A stretch of DNA of 64,000 nt from Alviniconcha marisindica (GCA_018857735.1 JABMCL010003286.1:12501-76500); one strand, 5' to 3'. Counted from the stretch's first letter, positions 37,801 to 46,930 are shown. Notes: generated by a model not told the origin, from the sequence alone. Program-made: numbers and translations.

Positions 37801-39370
37801 TGTGTCTTGTCTTAACATCCCAAAATTAAGTTTTTAAACTTGGGATTTTAATAAATTCAGCAGAAATTGTCTTTTTTTGACAGCTGAAAAATTTACAACA
37901 AAGTACTGCCATGTTAGAATCCTTCACACTGACAGCATGTACACAAATCTCTATTTAATCCTCATTTTCTTTTCATAATTATTTTATATTAAACTTTTTA
38001 GAAGCAGAAGACCACAATGTCTCACACTGTAGGTCATATAAAGCATTGACGTGGTTGGTTGATAGCCCTATGGTTTCTGTGGACCTGAAGCACCATGTTT
38101 ACTTACTACTGGTTGATAGCTTGGTGTTAGGCATGGACCTGTATCTAGGGGTAGGTATGTGCCTGTGTATTTGTGTCTGAGGACTGATGTAGAAATAACC
38201 TGTGTAGTTCTGTGTACCAGTAGGTCTTTGGGAGAAACTTGTTCTTGTCAGTAACAGACTGTAACTAGTGTAAGGCAGCTGTGTTGGTTTTGAGAAGATG
38301 TGGTAGGAACAGTTCACATGACCCCTGGCACTTTCTTAGTGTGTTCCATGGGACCCTCAAGGCCCATGTTTAGTGCATGGTTGGTGGCATAAACTGGGTA
38401 ATTTTGCTTGCAGTTGCAGCAGCATCCTGGTGTTTGGTTGAAGTTGAAGGGCACCACTTACAAGTTTAAAAATGGGGGAGTACAGACCGAAAGTTACAGC
38501 AAAACTTGGATTAGAATGTCAATGCTTTGGCAGGCTCTACTTTCGACCAAAAAAAAAAAGAATAAGAAATTGTTTCTGGCGTATTAAATTTCAAGCTTGC
38601 GTACTGGTGTACTAGGGCTGAAACTGCATACAGAATACGCAAAAATCGTATGGGTAGGCAGGTCTGCTTTTATAACTGCCCATGTATATTTTTAGTATTA
38701 GCTCGACTTGTATTTGTAAGGACCGTGATGCAGATATAAGGACTTGTAAGGCCTTACTTGGCAAATTCAATATGCAAGCACTTGTAAGCATCTGTAAGGA
38801 CCCTGGGAACCTTGGTTATGACCTGATCCTAAACTGCTAAAGCGCACACTTACACAAATTGGGGTCAATACACTGTGGGAATATAAGGCCATGAGAATTC
38901 ACTTTTGTTTCCCCGGGGCTGGTTTGGCCTAGGGTAAGGGTTTTGCCCGGTAAGCAGAAGGGTTGGTTTAATTCTTGTCTCCTTTCTCTTCAAAAGTTTG
39001 GTGGACTTCTTGCTTGCCCACAATTATGAAAATTAAATGGCTCTCATCGCTGGCCATCTTATGCCTTAATGCAGAAGTCATTCTGGTGGTGACAGTGTAG
39101 CGATAGGTATATGATCTTCCTCCCTCCCTCCCCCCATTCCCTCGTTCTCCCCGTCCATAATAAGCCTCATGGTTTCTGTGGACGTTAAGCACCATATTTA
39201 CTTACTTTAGGTCCTCAACTCCCGTACTTCTAATTATCGTAGAAATTATAATGTAATTTGTAAATGATTACTGATAAGTTATTAAGTAGGATGGATTCCA
39301 CTCGTCCAGAAATATTACGGCAAAACTTACACTTTGAGGCATTTTCGGGTTCTGTAGCGTAACGAACCAT
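13021..39370 (-). CDS. RPL17: 60S ribosomal protein L17 (uL22), complete gene span
   Basis: Six coding exons (39370-39331, 31621-31581, 30788-30654, 18433-18335, 13907-13811, 13169-13021) total 561 bases, i.e. 186 codons plus stop, close to the 184 residues of the human protein. The product is a large-subunit protein that lines the nascent-peptide exit tunnel. Family landmarks are the start [58 protein letters not shown] and a Lys-rich C-terminus. All introns are GT-AG and phases match at every junction. A non-coding first exon lies at 39683-39658. Introns are about 0.3, 7.7, 0.8, 12.2, 4.4 and 0.6 kb, so a normally compact housekeeping gene covers 26.7 kb. The two largest introns are almost wholly mobile elements. 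All exons are intact, so it is likely functional. Confidence 0.97.
13811..13907 (-). CDS. RPL17: RPL17 coding exon
   Basis: Begins [15 protein letters not shown] after a CAG acceptor and ends [10 protein letters not shown] plus one base before GTAAGT. The 97 bases leave phase 1, matching the next exon. Confidence 0.96.
14168..14488 (-). mobile_element. tRNA-derived SINE in RPL17 intron 5
   Basis: Best preserved of the three SINE copies: A box TGGCCTAGCGG and a perfect B box GGTTCGATACC on -. It ends in the tail ACGTTAAGCACCATGTTTAC. Confidence 0.9.
15055..15646. mobile_element. MITE with GGTTCCCAGGG ends (family E), intact copy
   Basis: A 592-bp non-coding element starting GGTTCCCAGGGACTTGGACT and ending ACCCTGGGAACC, an 11-base inverted terminal repeat. 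Both ends carry short TAAGGAC/GTAAGGACC motifs. Further copies are at 34311-36030 and 36775-38812, both interrupted by other elements. No coding sequence was seen, so it needs a transposase encoded elsewhere. Confidence 0.8.
15779..15851 (-). tRNA. tRNA-like pseudogene or SINE head (Thr-CGT-like)
   Basis: On - it has a good D-arm/A box (TAGCTCAGTGGTAGAGCT), an anticodon-loop-like CTCGTGA that would put CGT at the anticodon, and a B box (GGTTTTGAGTCC). Only about three of five anticodon-stem pairs form and the acceptor stem is poor. It is a decayed tRNA or tRNA-derived repeat, not a working gene. Confidence 0.5.
16381..16800. repeat. Degenerate 91-bp tandem repeat, about five units
   Basis: AAGGTCAACAAATG recurs at 16415, 16506, 16597, 16682 and 16757, spaced 91, 91, 85 and 75 bases. 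Each unit includes CACCACTCAACA and ATGACACTGAACAA. Confidence 0.9.
17371..17735 (+). pseudogene. Acidic, piggyBac-like transposase N-terminal remnant
   Basis: One frame with a single in-frame TGA (17569) reads [20 protein letters not shown], then [34 protein letters not shown] and [15 protein letters not shown]. An Asp/Glu/Ser-rich start, a basic patch and a following RWS...PFF are the layout of piggyBac-family transposase N-termini. This is a family-level resemblance only, and no catalytic core is present. The frame runs into a 72-bp tandem duplication at 17760-17903 (TCATATAATGCCTTTAAACT...). Alternatively it could be an unrelated acidic protein fragment. Confidence 0.45.
17760..17903. repeat. 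72-bp tandem duplication
   Basis: Two nearly identical copies containing TCATATAATGCCTTTAAACT and ATTATTATACAAGAACAATAT. Confidence 0.9.
18335..18433 (-). CDS. RPL17: RPL17 coding exon
   Basis: 99 bases, phase 0 at both ends: [20 protein letters not shown] to NAESNAEFK. Flanked by GCATGCAG on the acceptor side and GTGAGTG on the donor side. Confidence 0.96.
18772..20643. mobile_element. TA-target DNA transposon P1, nested in D1
   Basis: Ends are GGGTCATTCTCCTGAAAAC and its inverse CAGTTTTCAGGAGAATGACC. The equivalent site in D2 (GTAGCATATAGGGTCC near 26910-26927) is empty, which shows insertion at TATA. The interior holds an imperfect repeat of about 155 bp with CAAGGTCAAGGTCAC cores, and a 108-bp tandem duplication at 20319-20540. 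No intact coding frame. An inverted, poorer copy is P2 at 41621-44112. Confidence 0.8.
20644..20690. repeat. (TA)n microsatellite at the P1 junction
   Basis: About 23 TA repeats immediately after the right end of P1, at its TA target site. The empty site in D2 has only ATATA. Confidence 0.95.
21911..23394. mobile_element. TTAA-type transposon M
   Basis: Ends TTAAGGGGAGACTGGCCAGT and ACTGGCCAGTCTCCCCTAA are an 18-20 base inverted repeat. The left side carries TTAA and the right a one-base variant. A basic reading frame on - starts [14 protein letters not shown] at 22802 and continues [15 protein letters not shown]. It is plausibly the N-terminus of the element's own protein. The frame then turns hydrophobic ([12 protein letters not shown]), probably intron or frameshifted sequence. 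The superfamily (Kolobok or piggyBac) cannot be settled from the sequence alone. Confidence 0.65.
24979..25646. mobile_element. MITE A (CCACTTGGCCCCAGACC ends), TTAA duplication intact
   Basis: 668 bp flanked by TTAA on both sides (24979 and 25643). The ends are CCCACTTGACCCCAGACC and GGGGCCAAGTGGG. It is an inverted copy of B (28036-28710), with a third, truncated copy at 36225-36770. It contains two successive related modules (CTTCATCCTTTGAGATCTGA and CTTTATCTTTGGCGATTC) that also occur next to THAP-like sequence in family Q. Confidence 0.85.
26034..26124. repeat. (GA)n and (TA)n microsatellites
   Basis: (GA) array to about 26106, followed by a short TA run. Confidence 0.95.
26150..26335. 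repeat. Fragment of dispersed repeat J
   Basis: GCCATTAGCAGAAAAATGAC and ACAGCCCTGAGATTCCA match 32835-32965. Class unknown. Confidence 0.7.
26838..28014. mobile_element. DNA transposon D2 (same family as D1)
   Basis: Starts CAGAGCTGGCAACCC and ends GGTTGGCAGCGCTG. The flanks AAAATA/AATATA fit a slightly decayed 6-bp target duplication. It contains an expanded 53-bp tandem array and a decayed frame at 27463-27702 ([20 protein letters not shown]) collinear with D1. It provides the empty site for P1. Confidence 0.75.
26990..27305. repeat. 53-bp tandem array, six units, inside D2
   Basis: Units contain AAATTGGTGTTTTACGCCCA and GTCAACCAGTGGCTGC(A/T)GAGCC with very little divergence. Absent from D1. 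Confidence 0.95.
28036..28710. mobile_element. MITE B (same family as A)
   Basis: From CCCACTTGGCCCCAGACC to GGTCTGGGGCCAAGTG. The TTAA flanks are lost. It lies 21 bases after D2 and is inverted relative to copy A. Confidence 0.85.
28780..29087. mobile_element. D3: truncated right end of the D family
   Basis: Matches D2 from about 27750 to its end (GCTGTGGCACAACCAACACC, AACGTAGTGGTTGGCA). A run of about 20 G interrupts it at 28988-29007. Confidence 0.75.
29119..29880. repeat. Perfect 381-bp tandem duplication
   Basis: Two copies, 29119-29499 and 29500-29880, with no difference seen. Each holds an 88-codon open stretch starting [13 protein letters not shown], which shows no family resemblance. 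The second copy is followed by a run of more than 20 C. Confidence 0.95.
30654..30788 (-). CDS. RPL17: RPL17 coding exon
   Basis: 135 bases, phase 0 at both ends: [20 protein letters not shown] through [15 protein letters not shown]. Donor is GTAAGAAC and acceptor ATTGTTCAG. Confidence 0.97.
31581..31621 (-). CDS. RPL17: RPL17 coding exon
   Basis: A 41-base exon completing Ser and then [13 protein letters not shown]. It lies between TTTTTCCAG and GTATGTAAG. Confidence 0.95.
31708..31990. repeat. Poly-G run and GT microsatellites
   Basis: More than 30 G with one T near 31708-31744, then GTGT/GCGC arrays to 31930. No gene. Confidence 0.9.
31991..32344. repeat. Degenerate tandem of about 120 bp
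   Basis: GTGTGAAATGCTTTA(G/A)T(G/A)TTGA and TACTTGTGCTTTTCT recur three to four times. No coding content. Confidence 0.6.
32345..33066. repeat. Dispersed repeat J and a LINE tail
   Basis: 32345-32975 shares segments with 2350-2420, 18636-18682 and 26150-26335. 32976-33066 (ATGTACAGCGCC... GCGCTATATAAGAGTTATT) is a typical LINE 3' end with an (ATT)n tail on +. Confidence 0.65.
33446..34246. mobile_element. Non-autonomous hAT-like element N
   Basis: About 800 bp between CCAGGGGTCGCACTC and GCGCGACCCCTG, ends of the CAGGGGT type usual for hAT. AGAC occurs on both flanks but a clear 8-bp duplication does not. No transposase sequence. Confidence 0.55.
34311..36030. mobile_element. Family E copy interrupted by element F
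   Basis: Starts GGTCCCCAGGGACTTGGACT and ends GGACCCTGGGAACC. Deleting 34893-36011 restores a continuous match to E1 (AAGCACCTGTAA...), which proves the insertion. Confidence 0.85.
34893..36011. mobile_element. Element F (GGGGCCTTAACTATGAATTG ends)
   Basis: About 1.1 kb, with the left end GGGGCCTTAACTATGAATTG mirrored by CAATTCATAGTTACGGCCCC on the right. The target duplication is two or three bases (CT or CCT), as expected for Harbinger-like elements. A frame on - (35458-35207, [16 protein letters not shown]) may be a transposase start but is unproven. Poly-A and GA runs at 35690-35810. Confidence 0.7.
36225..36770. mobile_element. MITE C (family A/B), right-truncated
   Basis: Starts TTAACCCACTTGGCCCCAGA and follows B to GCCGGAAGTTGTAAACAAT, where it meets a truncated family E copy. 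Confidence 0.8.
36775..38812. mobile_element. Family E copy (left-truncated) interrupted by element O
   Basis: 36775-36861 and 38673-38812 together match the second half of E1 and end GGACCCTGGGAACC. Confidence 0.8.
36862..38666. mobile_element. Element O (CAGACCTGCCTACCC ends), 6-bp target duplication
   Basis: 1.8 kb with inverted ends CAGACCTGCCTACCC and GGGTAGGCAGGTCTG, flanked on both sides by CTTTTA. The uninterrupted site (GAGAGGCTTTTACAACTGCC) is present in E copies. A SINE tail (38050-38107) lies inside. No recognisable transposase. Confidence 0.85.
38914..39207 (+). mobile_element. tRNA-derived SINE in RPL17 intron 2
   Basis: GGTTTGGCCTAGGGTAAGGG head with a damaged B box, then the same body and tail (TTCTGTGGACGTTAAGCACC) as the other copies. 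Confidence 0.8.
39331..39370 (-). CDS. RPL17: RPL17 first coding exon
   Basis: ATG eight bases after the acceptor, encoding [13 protein letters not shown] plus one base before GTAAGT. Short N-terminal coding exons are usual for this family. Confidence 0.95.
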
Positions 39371-39657
39371 GGCCGGTTCTGCAAATAAAAACAAAACAGA
39401 ACATTAATGTGCAACAAATAAGAAATGCGTCCGTTTAAAAATCGTGCTCTGCTCTTTCCTCTGTGCACATGTCGTGTACGTCTCCTAACTAAATTGAACA
39501 AATTTCGTAATATCGAAAAGCTGATCATCAATAAAGGCAATTATATAACTGCACAATAAATATACAAATCTATCCAATCGGCCAAAAAGTTTTATTTGTT
39601 CCAGATTTCAATGTATTCAAGACGATTTCAATCAATGGTACAACAATTGTTACTAAC

Positions 39658-39683
39658 TTGCCTTCGTATTCCGGAAAAGGAAG
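39658..39683 (-). promoter_or_regulatory. RPL17: RPL17 non-coding exon 1 with TOP start
   Basis: On -, CTTCCTTTTCCGG at 39683 is a 5' terminal oligopyrimidine start, the growth-controlled translation signal of ribosomal-protein mRNAs. It is followed by a donor (GGCAA/GTTAGTA) and a 279-base intron. The transcription start is inferred from the motif. Confidence 0.65.
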
Positions 39684-39836
39684 TTGTTTGCTAGTCAGCA
39701 GTGCATTGTGGGCAGAATTATTCGACAGTTATCGTTCGCAACGCACAAAATCCTTATTCCAAAAGCAAACCTCAGTCGGAAAGAACAATACAAAATAACC
39801 TTATAAACAATTATTAATAAAAGTTCATTGTCAAGA

Positions 39837-39837
<1 letters not shown>

Positions 39838-39885
<48 letters not shown>

Positions 39886-40078
39886 TGAGAGAGATGAGAG
39901 AGAGAGAGTAGAGAGAGAGAAGTAGAAGAGATGAACAGAACGAACGAATTTAAAAAAAATATTTACGAGGGTAAAGGAATAAGTACAATATACTTTTTTT
40001 CATCCAGCCCTCGGGCAACACAAAACAAAAAACAACAACACAAAACAAAATAATTATAAACTCCCAAATTCATATTAA

Positions 40079-40121
<43 letters not shown>

Positions 40122-40280
40122 AGAGCGAGAGAGAGAGAGACAGGAGACAGAGACAGAGAAGAGAGCAGAGACAGAGACAGAGACAGAGACAGAGACGAGA
40201 AGAGACAGAGACAGAGAGAGAGACAGAGAGAGACAGAAGAGCAGAAAGACAGACAGACAGACAGACAGACAGAGACAGAG
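39838..40280. repeat. GT, GA and ACAG microsatellite cluster
   Basis: (GT)n 39838-39860, (GA)n 39861-39920, then GA and CAGA/GACA arrays at 40083-40280. Confidence 0.95.
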
Positions 40281-40383
40281 GAGTAAAATCAAGAGCATGC
40301 ATGTATGCATAATATACATATCTAACATCACAAATACTGACAATATAAATGTTCAAATCATGTTCAAAATCAAAAAAATAGTG

Positions 40384-41220
40384 CACATATCCTTAATCAA
40401 CGTTTGTTGTGATTTTTTCCATTAAGTACTGTTTAAATGTTTTTTTAAATGCTTTGTGATCTGACAAAATTTTATTGATAATGGTAAATTGTTCCATAGG
40501 TTTCCCCGGAATACATCAAGCTACATTTAAATAAATCTAATCTAGGACGGGGTACTACAAGTTTGTGTGAATGTCTGTTCTGATTTGAATGAAAGTTTAA
40601 TTTTAGATTTGATGGTGCATAACCAGATACTATTTTATGCATAATAATGCCTTTATTAAATTCTAATTTTAATTTTAGCGGAAGAACATCTAAAAGTTTA
40701 TAGTCGTGAGCTGTCAAAGATGTGGATTTTAGAAGGGTTAATTTAAGGGCTCGCTTGTGAATACTAACAAGAGGTTTTAATGTGTTTGCACTAGCAGAGT
40801 CCCAGAGTGTTGAAGCATAGTCAATGATTGGTTGGATATGTGCATGAAAAAATATTTTTCGAGCATGAGATTTAGAAAGGTTTAATTTTTGCGGTTGATA
40901 TAGTTTTTGAGAAACACTTTTGGGTTTAGTTCATTTACATGATTTTCCAAGAAAAATTTTTATAATATTACCCTAAAACTTTGTTGTCCGAAATTTTCCA
41001 TTTCCAATTAAAAGGGGGCCGGGAAAAATTTTCTCTTTTTTTCTTTTTGTTTTGGTTGTTTGGTTTTTTGGGGTTTTGCGACATATGATTTAGTTCAGTC
41101 CATTGAAGAAATTTTTTCTTTCTTGAAGCTCAAAAAAAAATTTGGTTTTAATGGTAATGGTGTCATCACTGTTCCTAAATTTTATGAATAAGGGATCGTT
41201 TATGTGAGAGAAAAGGAGTG
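40384..41220 (-). mobile_element. LINE reverse-transcriptase C-terminal fragment
   Basis: On -, 40930-40390 reads RKIFFHAHIQPIIDYASTLW, then HKRALKLTLL, LLDVLPLKLKLEFNKGI and NNLP-type sequence to a stop near 40395. This is the post-RT region of a CR1/L2-like LINE, moderately preserved. 41220-41080 looks like more of the same element but is badly damaged. Confidence 0.8.
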
Positions 41221-41620
41221 GGCCTAACCTGAACCGGGATACCGTTTTTCGGGGTCGGATTTAATTTGTTTTTACAAAAAGCTGTTCTCGATTTACAGAA
41301 ATGAAAATTAAGGCAGGGGGTCATTGGATAACCCTAAAGAGAAAAACAAAAGAGAAGGGGGAAAGAATAAAGAGAGAGAGAGGAGAGAGAGAGAGGAGAA
41401 ATTTTTTTTTCGAGGGTAGTGAAGAAGACTCATGAGGTCTTTTAAATCTAGCTCTCCCCATGAAGGAAACTACTAATAGGATACAATGAGCTACAGTATG
41501 TTGATTACATTTTAAAGGGAAACCGAAAAAAAACAAGTCGATTTTGAGAATATATATTATTAATATTTTTATATAATAAAATAACTTATATATATATTAT
41601 ATATAATTTAATATATATAG

Positions 41621-44112
41621 GGGTCATTCCCCTGAAAACTGGTAAAAAATTGTGACATAGGGGGGAAAAATTAAAAGGGTGTGAATTTTTTAAATGCTAT
41701 TATTTGGAAATGAAAGCTTGACATTCTTGTGTAAAAATATAAGAAAAAAAGGGCAGGGTGACGGGAAACTTGGTTAATTGTACCTTTTGTTCGTCATAGG
41801 TAGTGTCTCGCGTGTTACAAAAGGAAAACCAGAAATGCATGAATAGAGTCGGCTCAGTGGCCATTTTGCCCTTTTGTTTTTTCTTTTTTTATTATACAAT
41901 ATTTCGTAATTAAAAAAGGGGAATATCTGTTACTTCTGACTTTTAAAAAAAAAAAAAAGTCCTCCCTCTTTAACGATTTTGGTTTAAAATGTTTTCCCTT
42001 CAAAGTATAGACATGCACGAAATAGATTCACATTTCTTTTCCCTATGTTTTCTTTTTTTTTCCCCCGTAATTAATTTGGGGGGGGGGGGGGGGGGGGGGG
42101 ATGAAATTGCACAAACTTGGCCCTAAACCCGAAATATATAAATAACATGTCAGAGGGATATTTGTTTCTTGCTTTCTAAAGTTAAAAAACCAAATCGCAC
42201 TTGAATTAGTAATCTGTCTCGCATGCTAAGTGGACATCATCACAAGTAAAAAAAGGATAAAGAAAACACATTTTAAAACCTTTTTGAAAAAAAACCCCTT
42301 TAATAAAAAAAGGGTATATTCATTAAAAAAGGGCAATGTTCTTTCCACATTTTCTTGATTGAAACCCATATTGACCCCTGCTTTATATATCGGGAACCCC
42401 AAGAGGGGCAGCAATCTAGTCCCCCATTTCCCCCAAAACCAAAATTCTCTGTCCCCCACGCCCTGTGAAAAGCAAAAAAAATATTTTAACGGTGTTTTAC
42501 CCTGTCTTGGGATTATGTACCATCAAACTAATTTGGATTGAAAAAATTTCAGTATTTCTGAAGACCTAGTAGAAACGATTTTTGGCTTTGACCTTGAACT
42601 TTTCGCAAAATGATATTTCTAAATGATTTTGGCTGATGATGAGGGCATCACCATACTAACCCTTTAATTTGATTTGATGGGTTTTTGCCCCAAATCAGAG
42701 ATATTGTCCGGGAAAAACATTCATTGAAGTTCAGAACCTTCACTGTGACCTTGACCTTGAAAAACGAAAGCCCTTTTCACAAGCCCACTCCAGCTTATGC
42801 ACCTGTAAAAACTAAGTTGGTCGCCCAAAAAAATCAGCAGTTCAGAACATATAATAGAAAAAGTAAAATTCATTTATGAACCCAAATTCCCGCTACTGTG
42901 ACCATGACGTTGAAGATAAAAACCCATTTTTTTGCATATGACGCTCTGGCTTATAATGATGTCTCACCATACTGGGTTTGTTTACAAATGGTTCAGCGAT
43001 GAATAAGATATCATCCAAACCCCCCATTAACCGAAACTTTTAACCTTGGCTGTGAATTGACCTTGAACACAGCAATCCCAAAATTTTCACTGGACACTTC
43101 TTTTCTTATGGTGATCTACACTCAAATTGAGTTTGGGTTTCAAAAGACTCACGGGTTTAGAACTAATAAAAAAATAATTTGAAACTGTTTATATTTTGAT
43201 TATATAAGGCCCCCACTGTGACCTTGACCTTGGGGATAGAAACCCATTTTTTTGCATGGGCATGGCTCATGGTGGTGCACCACAATACCAAGTTTGGTTA
43301 CAAAAGGTTTTCAAACAAACACTCAGCCGAGTGGGAAAAAATATGTGTCACGAGCGTTACATCCCTCACCCCTGAAGACACCACAGTGCTTTCCCTTTTT
43401 TTAGTAAAAAAATACACCACACAAAGCGCAAAAAAAGGTCAAACGTTGCTGCCGCAAGTCGCTGAGTGGACTGGTACGTTTAAGGGGGAGGTCGAAAATT
43501 AATGGTACAAACCGAAATAAATTTTTTTTGTGCTCGACGTTACACCATTGTAAGACACCACGTCAACCACCCCCCCGAAGAAATTAATTTTAATTTATTT
43601 CATATCTGCTCTTTTGTCATCAATCACTAAGCATTAAAAATAAGGTTAAATGTGGTTATCTACTAAGCTGATGAAAAGAAGACGGTTTTTTTTAGTTTCC
43701 CCTTGGGCATGAACAATTGCAATATCGGATACACACACAGAAGACACCATCGGTAACGTGCGAGACCTGATTATTTTTTTGTTTGGGGCTGTTAAAGCCA
43801 AACAACACACAATAAATACCATTTTTAGGGAAGAACTGGGGCCCCCTTCTTTCTCATGAAACCTGTTTTTTTTTTCAACATGAACGTTCCAAGGGAAAAA
43901 TCCCGCGATCAGCTAAACCCTTCCCAAAAGCCATGTCACAAAGGCGGCCATGAAAAAAGTCGGTTTTTACCAAAAAAGGGTCACAGCGCAAGAAATAATG
44001 ATGCATTTACCTATTGTGGCATTTCCCTTATTTCTCCAAACACATTACATCAGAAATATAGCGGTAGTTTAAAAAGTTTCATGTTTTAGTCCAGTTTCCA
44101 GAAGAATGACCC
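41621..44112. mobile_element. P2: inverted, error-laden copy of the TA-target element
   Basis: Ends GGGTCATTCCCCTGAAAACT and GAAGAATGACCC. From 42400 to 44110 it is the reverse complement of most of P1. 41710-42350 is unrelated inserted sequence, with a poly-G run at 42080. Differences from P1 are dominated by changed homopolymer lengths (A, T, G, C runs), unlike copies elsewhere in the window. Confidence 0.8.
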
Positions 44113-44204
44113 ATATATATATATATATTACTTGAGCTAGATCTGGGGTAAACATACACACATGCCGCGCACGCTCATAAGAACATGTTTGTCATCCGGC
44201 GAAA

Positions 44205-44206
44205 CG

Positions 44207-44248
<42 letters not shown>
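44205..44248. repeat. (GA)n microsatellite
   Basis: About 20 GA repeats. Confidence 0.95.
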
Positions 44249-44256
<8 letters not shown>

Positions 44257-44540
44257 CTTTTAATTAAAAATTTTTTTTACAAAGATTGTAGTTTTTGGTT
44301 TAGTCAAAAATATGTCGGTAACAACTAGGCCCCTTTCTGGTGAGTAAATATGTATTACAGGCATCATTTACGTACATATAGGCATGAATTAGTGAATGAA
44401 ACGTTATACATGAGAATTTCCACACAAAGCATAGTGTGTTCACAGTGTCAGATGCACACATGCATACATCACTTTGTTACACATTTTGAGCATACAACCA
44501 GCAACTAAGGCAGTGGAACATCTGATCAGTTCCCGGCACA
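44249..44540 (-). mobile_element. 3' part of LINE K, second copy
   Basis: Matches both 44656-44716 and 46292-46520 (TTATACATGAGAATTTCCAC, GAACATCTGATCAGTT). Confidence 0.75.
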
Positions 44541-44572
44541 GAGAGAGAGAGAAGAGAGAGGAGGAAAAGGAG

Positions 44573-44641
<69 letters not shown>
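44541..44641. repeat. (GA)n/(CAGA)n microsatellite
   Basis: GA run followed by about twelve CAGA units. Confidence 0.95.
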
Positions 44642-44642
<1 letters not shown>

Positions 44643-44883
44643 GCTCGAACTCGAACTCGAAAACTTTATTTTACAAGGATTGTAGTTTAGGTTCAGTCAA
44701 AAACCTGTCTAACAACTAATAATAATAATAATAATGAATACTTAGAGCGCCTAATCCGCACAGGCCCTAAGCGCTTACACGTTTTTTACAAATACATATT
44801 GTCAAAATTCAATGCATACAACCATGAATGCACACACACACACGCACGCACACTGACACAGACTCGCACACGCACGCACGCGC

Positions 44884-44957
<74 letters not shown>

Positions 44958-46930
44958 ACACACACACACACCCCAACACACACACAACACACACACACAC
45001 CACACACACACACACCAGTCGCATATCAGGGCAATCAGGGCAATGAGACTGAAGAAAAGGTTTTTAAAAAGAGAAAAGTTTTCAAGGAAGATTTAAAGGA
45101 ACTGACAGAGGTAGAATGGCGGACAGAAACAGAGAGCTGGTTCCAGATAACTGGAGCCTGGTAAGAGAAAGACGCTGACCACAGGACTTTGTTTGGAAGG
45201 AGGTATTCTGAACACTCGGGTGTCTGTAGAAGAGCGGAGCTGCCCGGGAGGGAGTGTTAAGGTGAAGAAGTTCTGAAAGGTAGATGGGAGCCTTGATGAG
45301 AAATGACGAACAGACAATTTGTATTCGATCCTCTGCTCAATAGTTAGCCAGTGAAGAGAATGAAGCATAGGAGTGACGTGGGCAGATTGGTTGTTCTGAA
45401 AATGAGTCTTGCAGCATTGTTCTGTACTTTTTTGGGGTTTAGAAAGAAGATACTTAGGGGCAGTCCGCCAAAAGTGAGTTGCAATAATCTAGTCTTGAAA
45501 GAACAAACGCACACAACAGGTTTTTTTGGTGACATCTTCAGACAGATATGGTGTATTGCACTAATCCGACGAAGTTCAAGATAGCAGATACGAAAAAACG
45601 GAGGAGATTTGCTGTTGGAAAGAAAGAGTAGGATCAAGACAGACACCTAGGTTGCGAACTGTGTTGGCAAATTTGATGGCAGAACCCTCCAGATTTATGG
45701 ACTGTGGAACAGAGTCAGAGTTGAGAACCGTCTTTGTAGCAATAAGAATCATTTCCGTTTTATCATTGTTTAACTGCAGTTGATTATTTGTCAGTCATGC
45801 TTTTACATACTGAGTTGAATGAATAATTTCAGGAAGTTGGGTAATGTTGTCAGATTTGTACAGCTGGTTGTCATCAGAGAAACTATGATGTCAAAGAGAG
45901 TGATGGGACACAATTTCAGAAATAGGATGGGTGTAAAGGACAAAGAAAATAGGACCAAGCACTGACCCCTGGGGGACACCGAAGTTTAAGGCCGCAGGAG
46001 CGGAGGAAGCACCATTGACAGATACAACCTGAGTTCGATCAGAGAGGTATGACTGAAACCAAGACAGAGCAGTGCCAGAAATGCCAAAAGTATGATGGAG
46101 TCTGGAGAGTAGAATGGAGTGGTCGGTAGTGTCAAAAGCGGCGGATAGGTCAAGTAGAGAGAGCAGAGAAATGTGGTTGGCATCAAGAGCTGAGAGGAGA
46201 TCGTTTACAATCTTAAGAAGGGCAGTTTCGGTGCTATGGCCTAAGCGATAGGCAGACTGAAGGGGGTAAAGGAGAGAGACAGACAAACTAGTCCTTGCTA
46301 AGCTACTGATGAATAGATATCAAATTACAGGCATTATTTATATACATCTAGGCATGCATGAGTGAGTGAAGCGTTATACATGAGAATTTCCACTCCAAAA
46401 CATAGCGTGCTCACAGCGCCAGATGAACACATGCCATACATCATTCAGTTACATATTATGAGCATACGATGAGCATATTATGAACAAATGAAGCAGCAGA
46501 ACATCTGATCAGTTCATATGACTAGTATCGGAAAAGAAAACAGAAGCAGTCAATGCTTATCTTATAAAGAACAGTAACGGAGAAAGGGGGGGGGGGGGGG
46601 GGGAGAAGAAAAAACGGGGGGTGGGGCACGGGGAGGACCGGGCGGAGTTCTATGGGTGTATAAAATAGGTCTCAAATGACCAGTTATTGCAATGGCAGTC
46701 ACTCGAAAACCGGGGCTCAGCCTCTCTCTCCTCTCCCTAGCAGTATTATGTCACAATCCATCCTATGTAACTACTTCAAGGTGTGCACGAAGTTTACACT
46801 TGAAGGACGAGCTGAGCGGCGACTGACAAGATCTGACTGTGGTAAGTTGTTCCATAGACAAGCACCAGAGAAGGATATACTTGTTTTGAATATGTCTATC
46901 CTTGGCCAGACACTGAGACAGACAGAGACA
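44642..46930 (-). mobile_element. LINE K, interrupted by LINE L
   Basis: On -, 46925-46770 encodes DIFKTSISFSGACLWNNLPQ, a LINE C-terminus. 46520-46292 is 3' UTR, and the tail CCTTGTAAAATAAAGTTTTC lies at 44690-44656. LINE L (44717-46290) splits the UTR. Confidence 0.7.
44717..46290 (-). mobile_element. LINE L: CR1/L2-like RT fragment with (ATT)n tail
   Basis: On -, 46270-45900 reads QSAYRLGHSTETALLKIVND, then LDLSAAFDTTDHSIL and FGVPQGSVLGPIFFVLY, i.e. RT motifs around the first catalytic Asp (AFDTxDH) and the PQGSVLGP block. Downstream pieces KVQNNAARLIF and LHWLTIEQRIEYKL lie in shifted frames. A long (CA)n array at 44890-45015 interrupts the 3' UTR, and the element ends GAGCGCCTAAG-like with (ATT)n at 44717-44735. 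The second RT motif (YADD) is missing. It is a dead copy. Confidence 0.85.
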
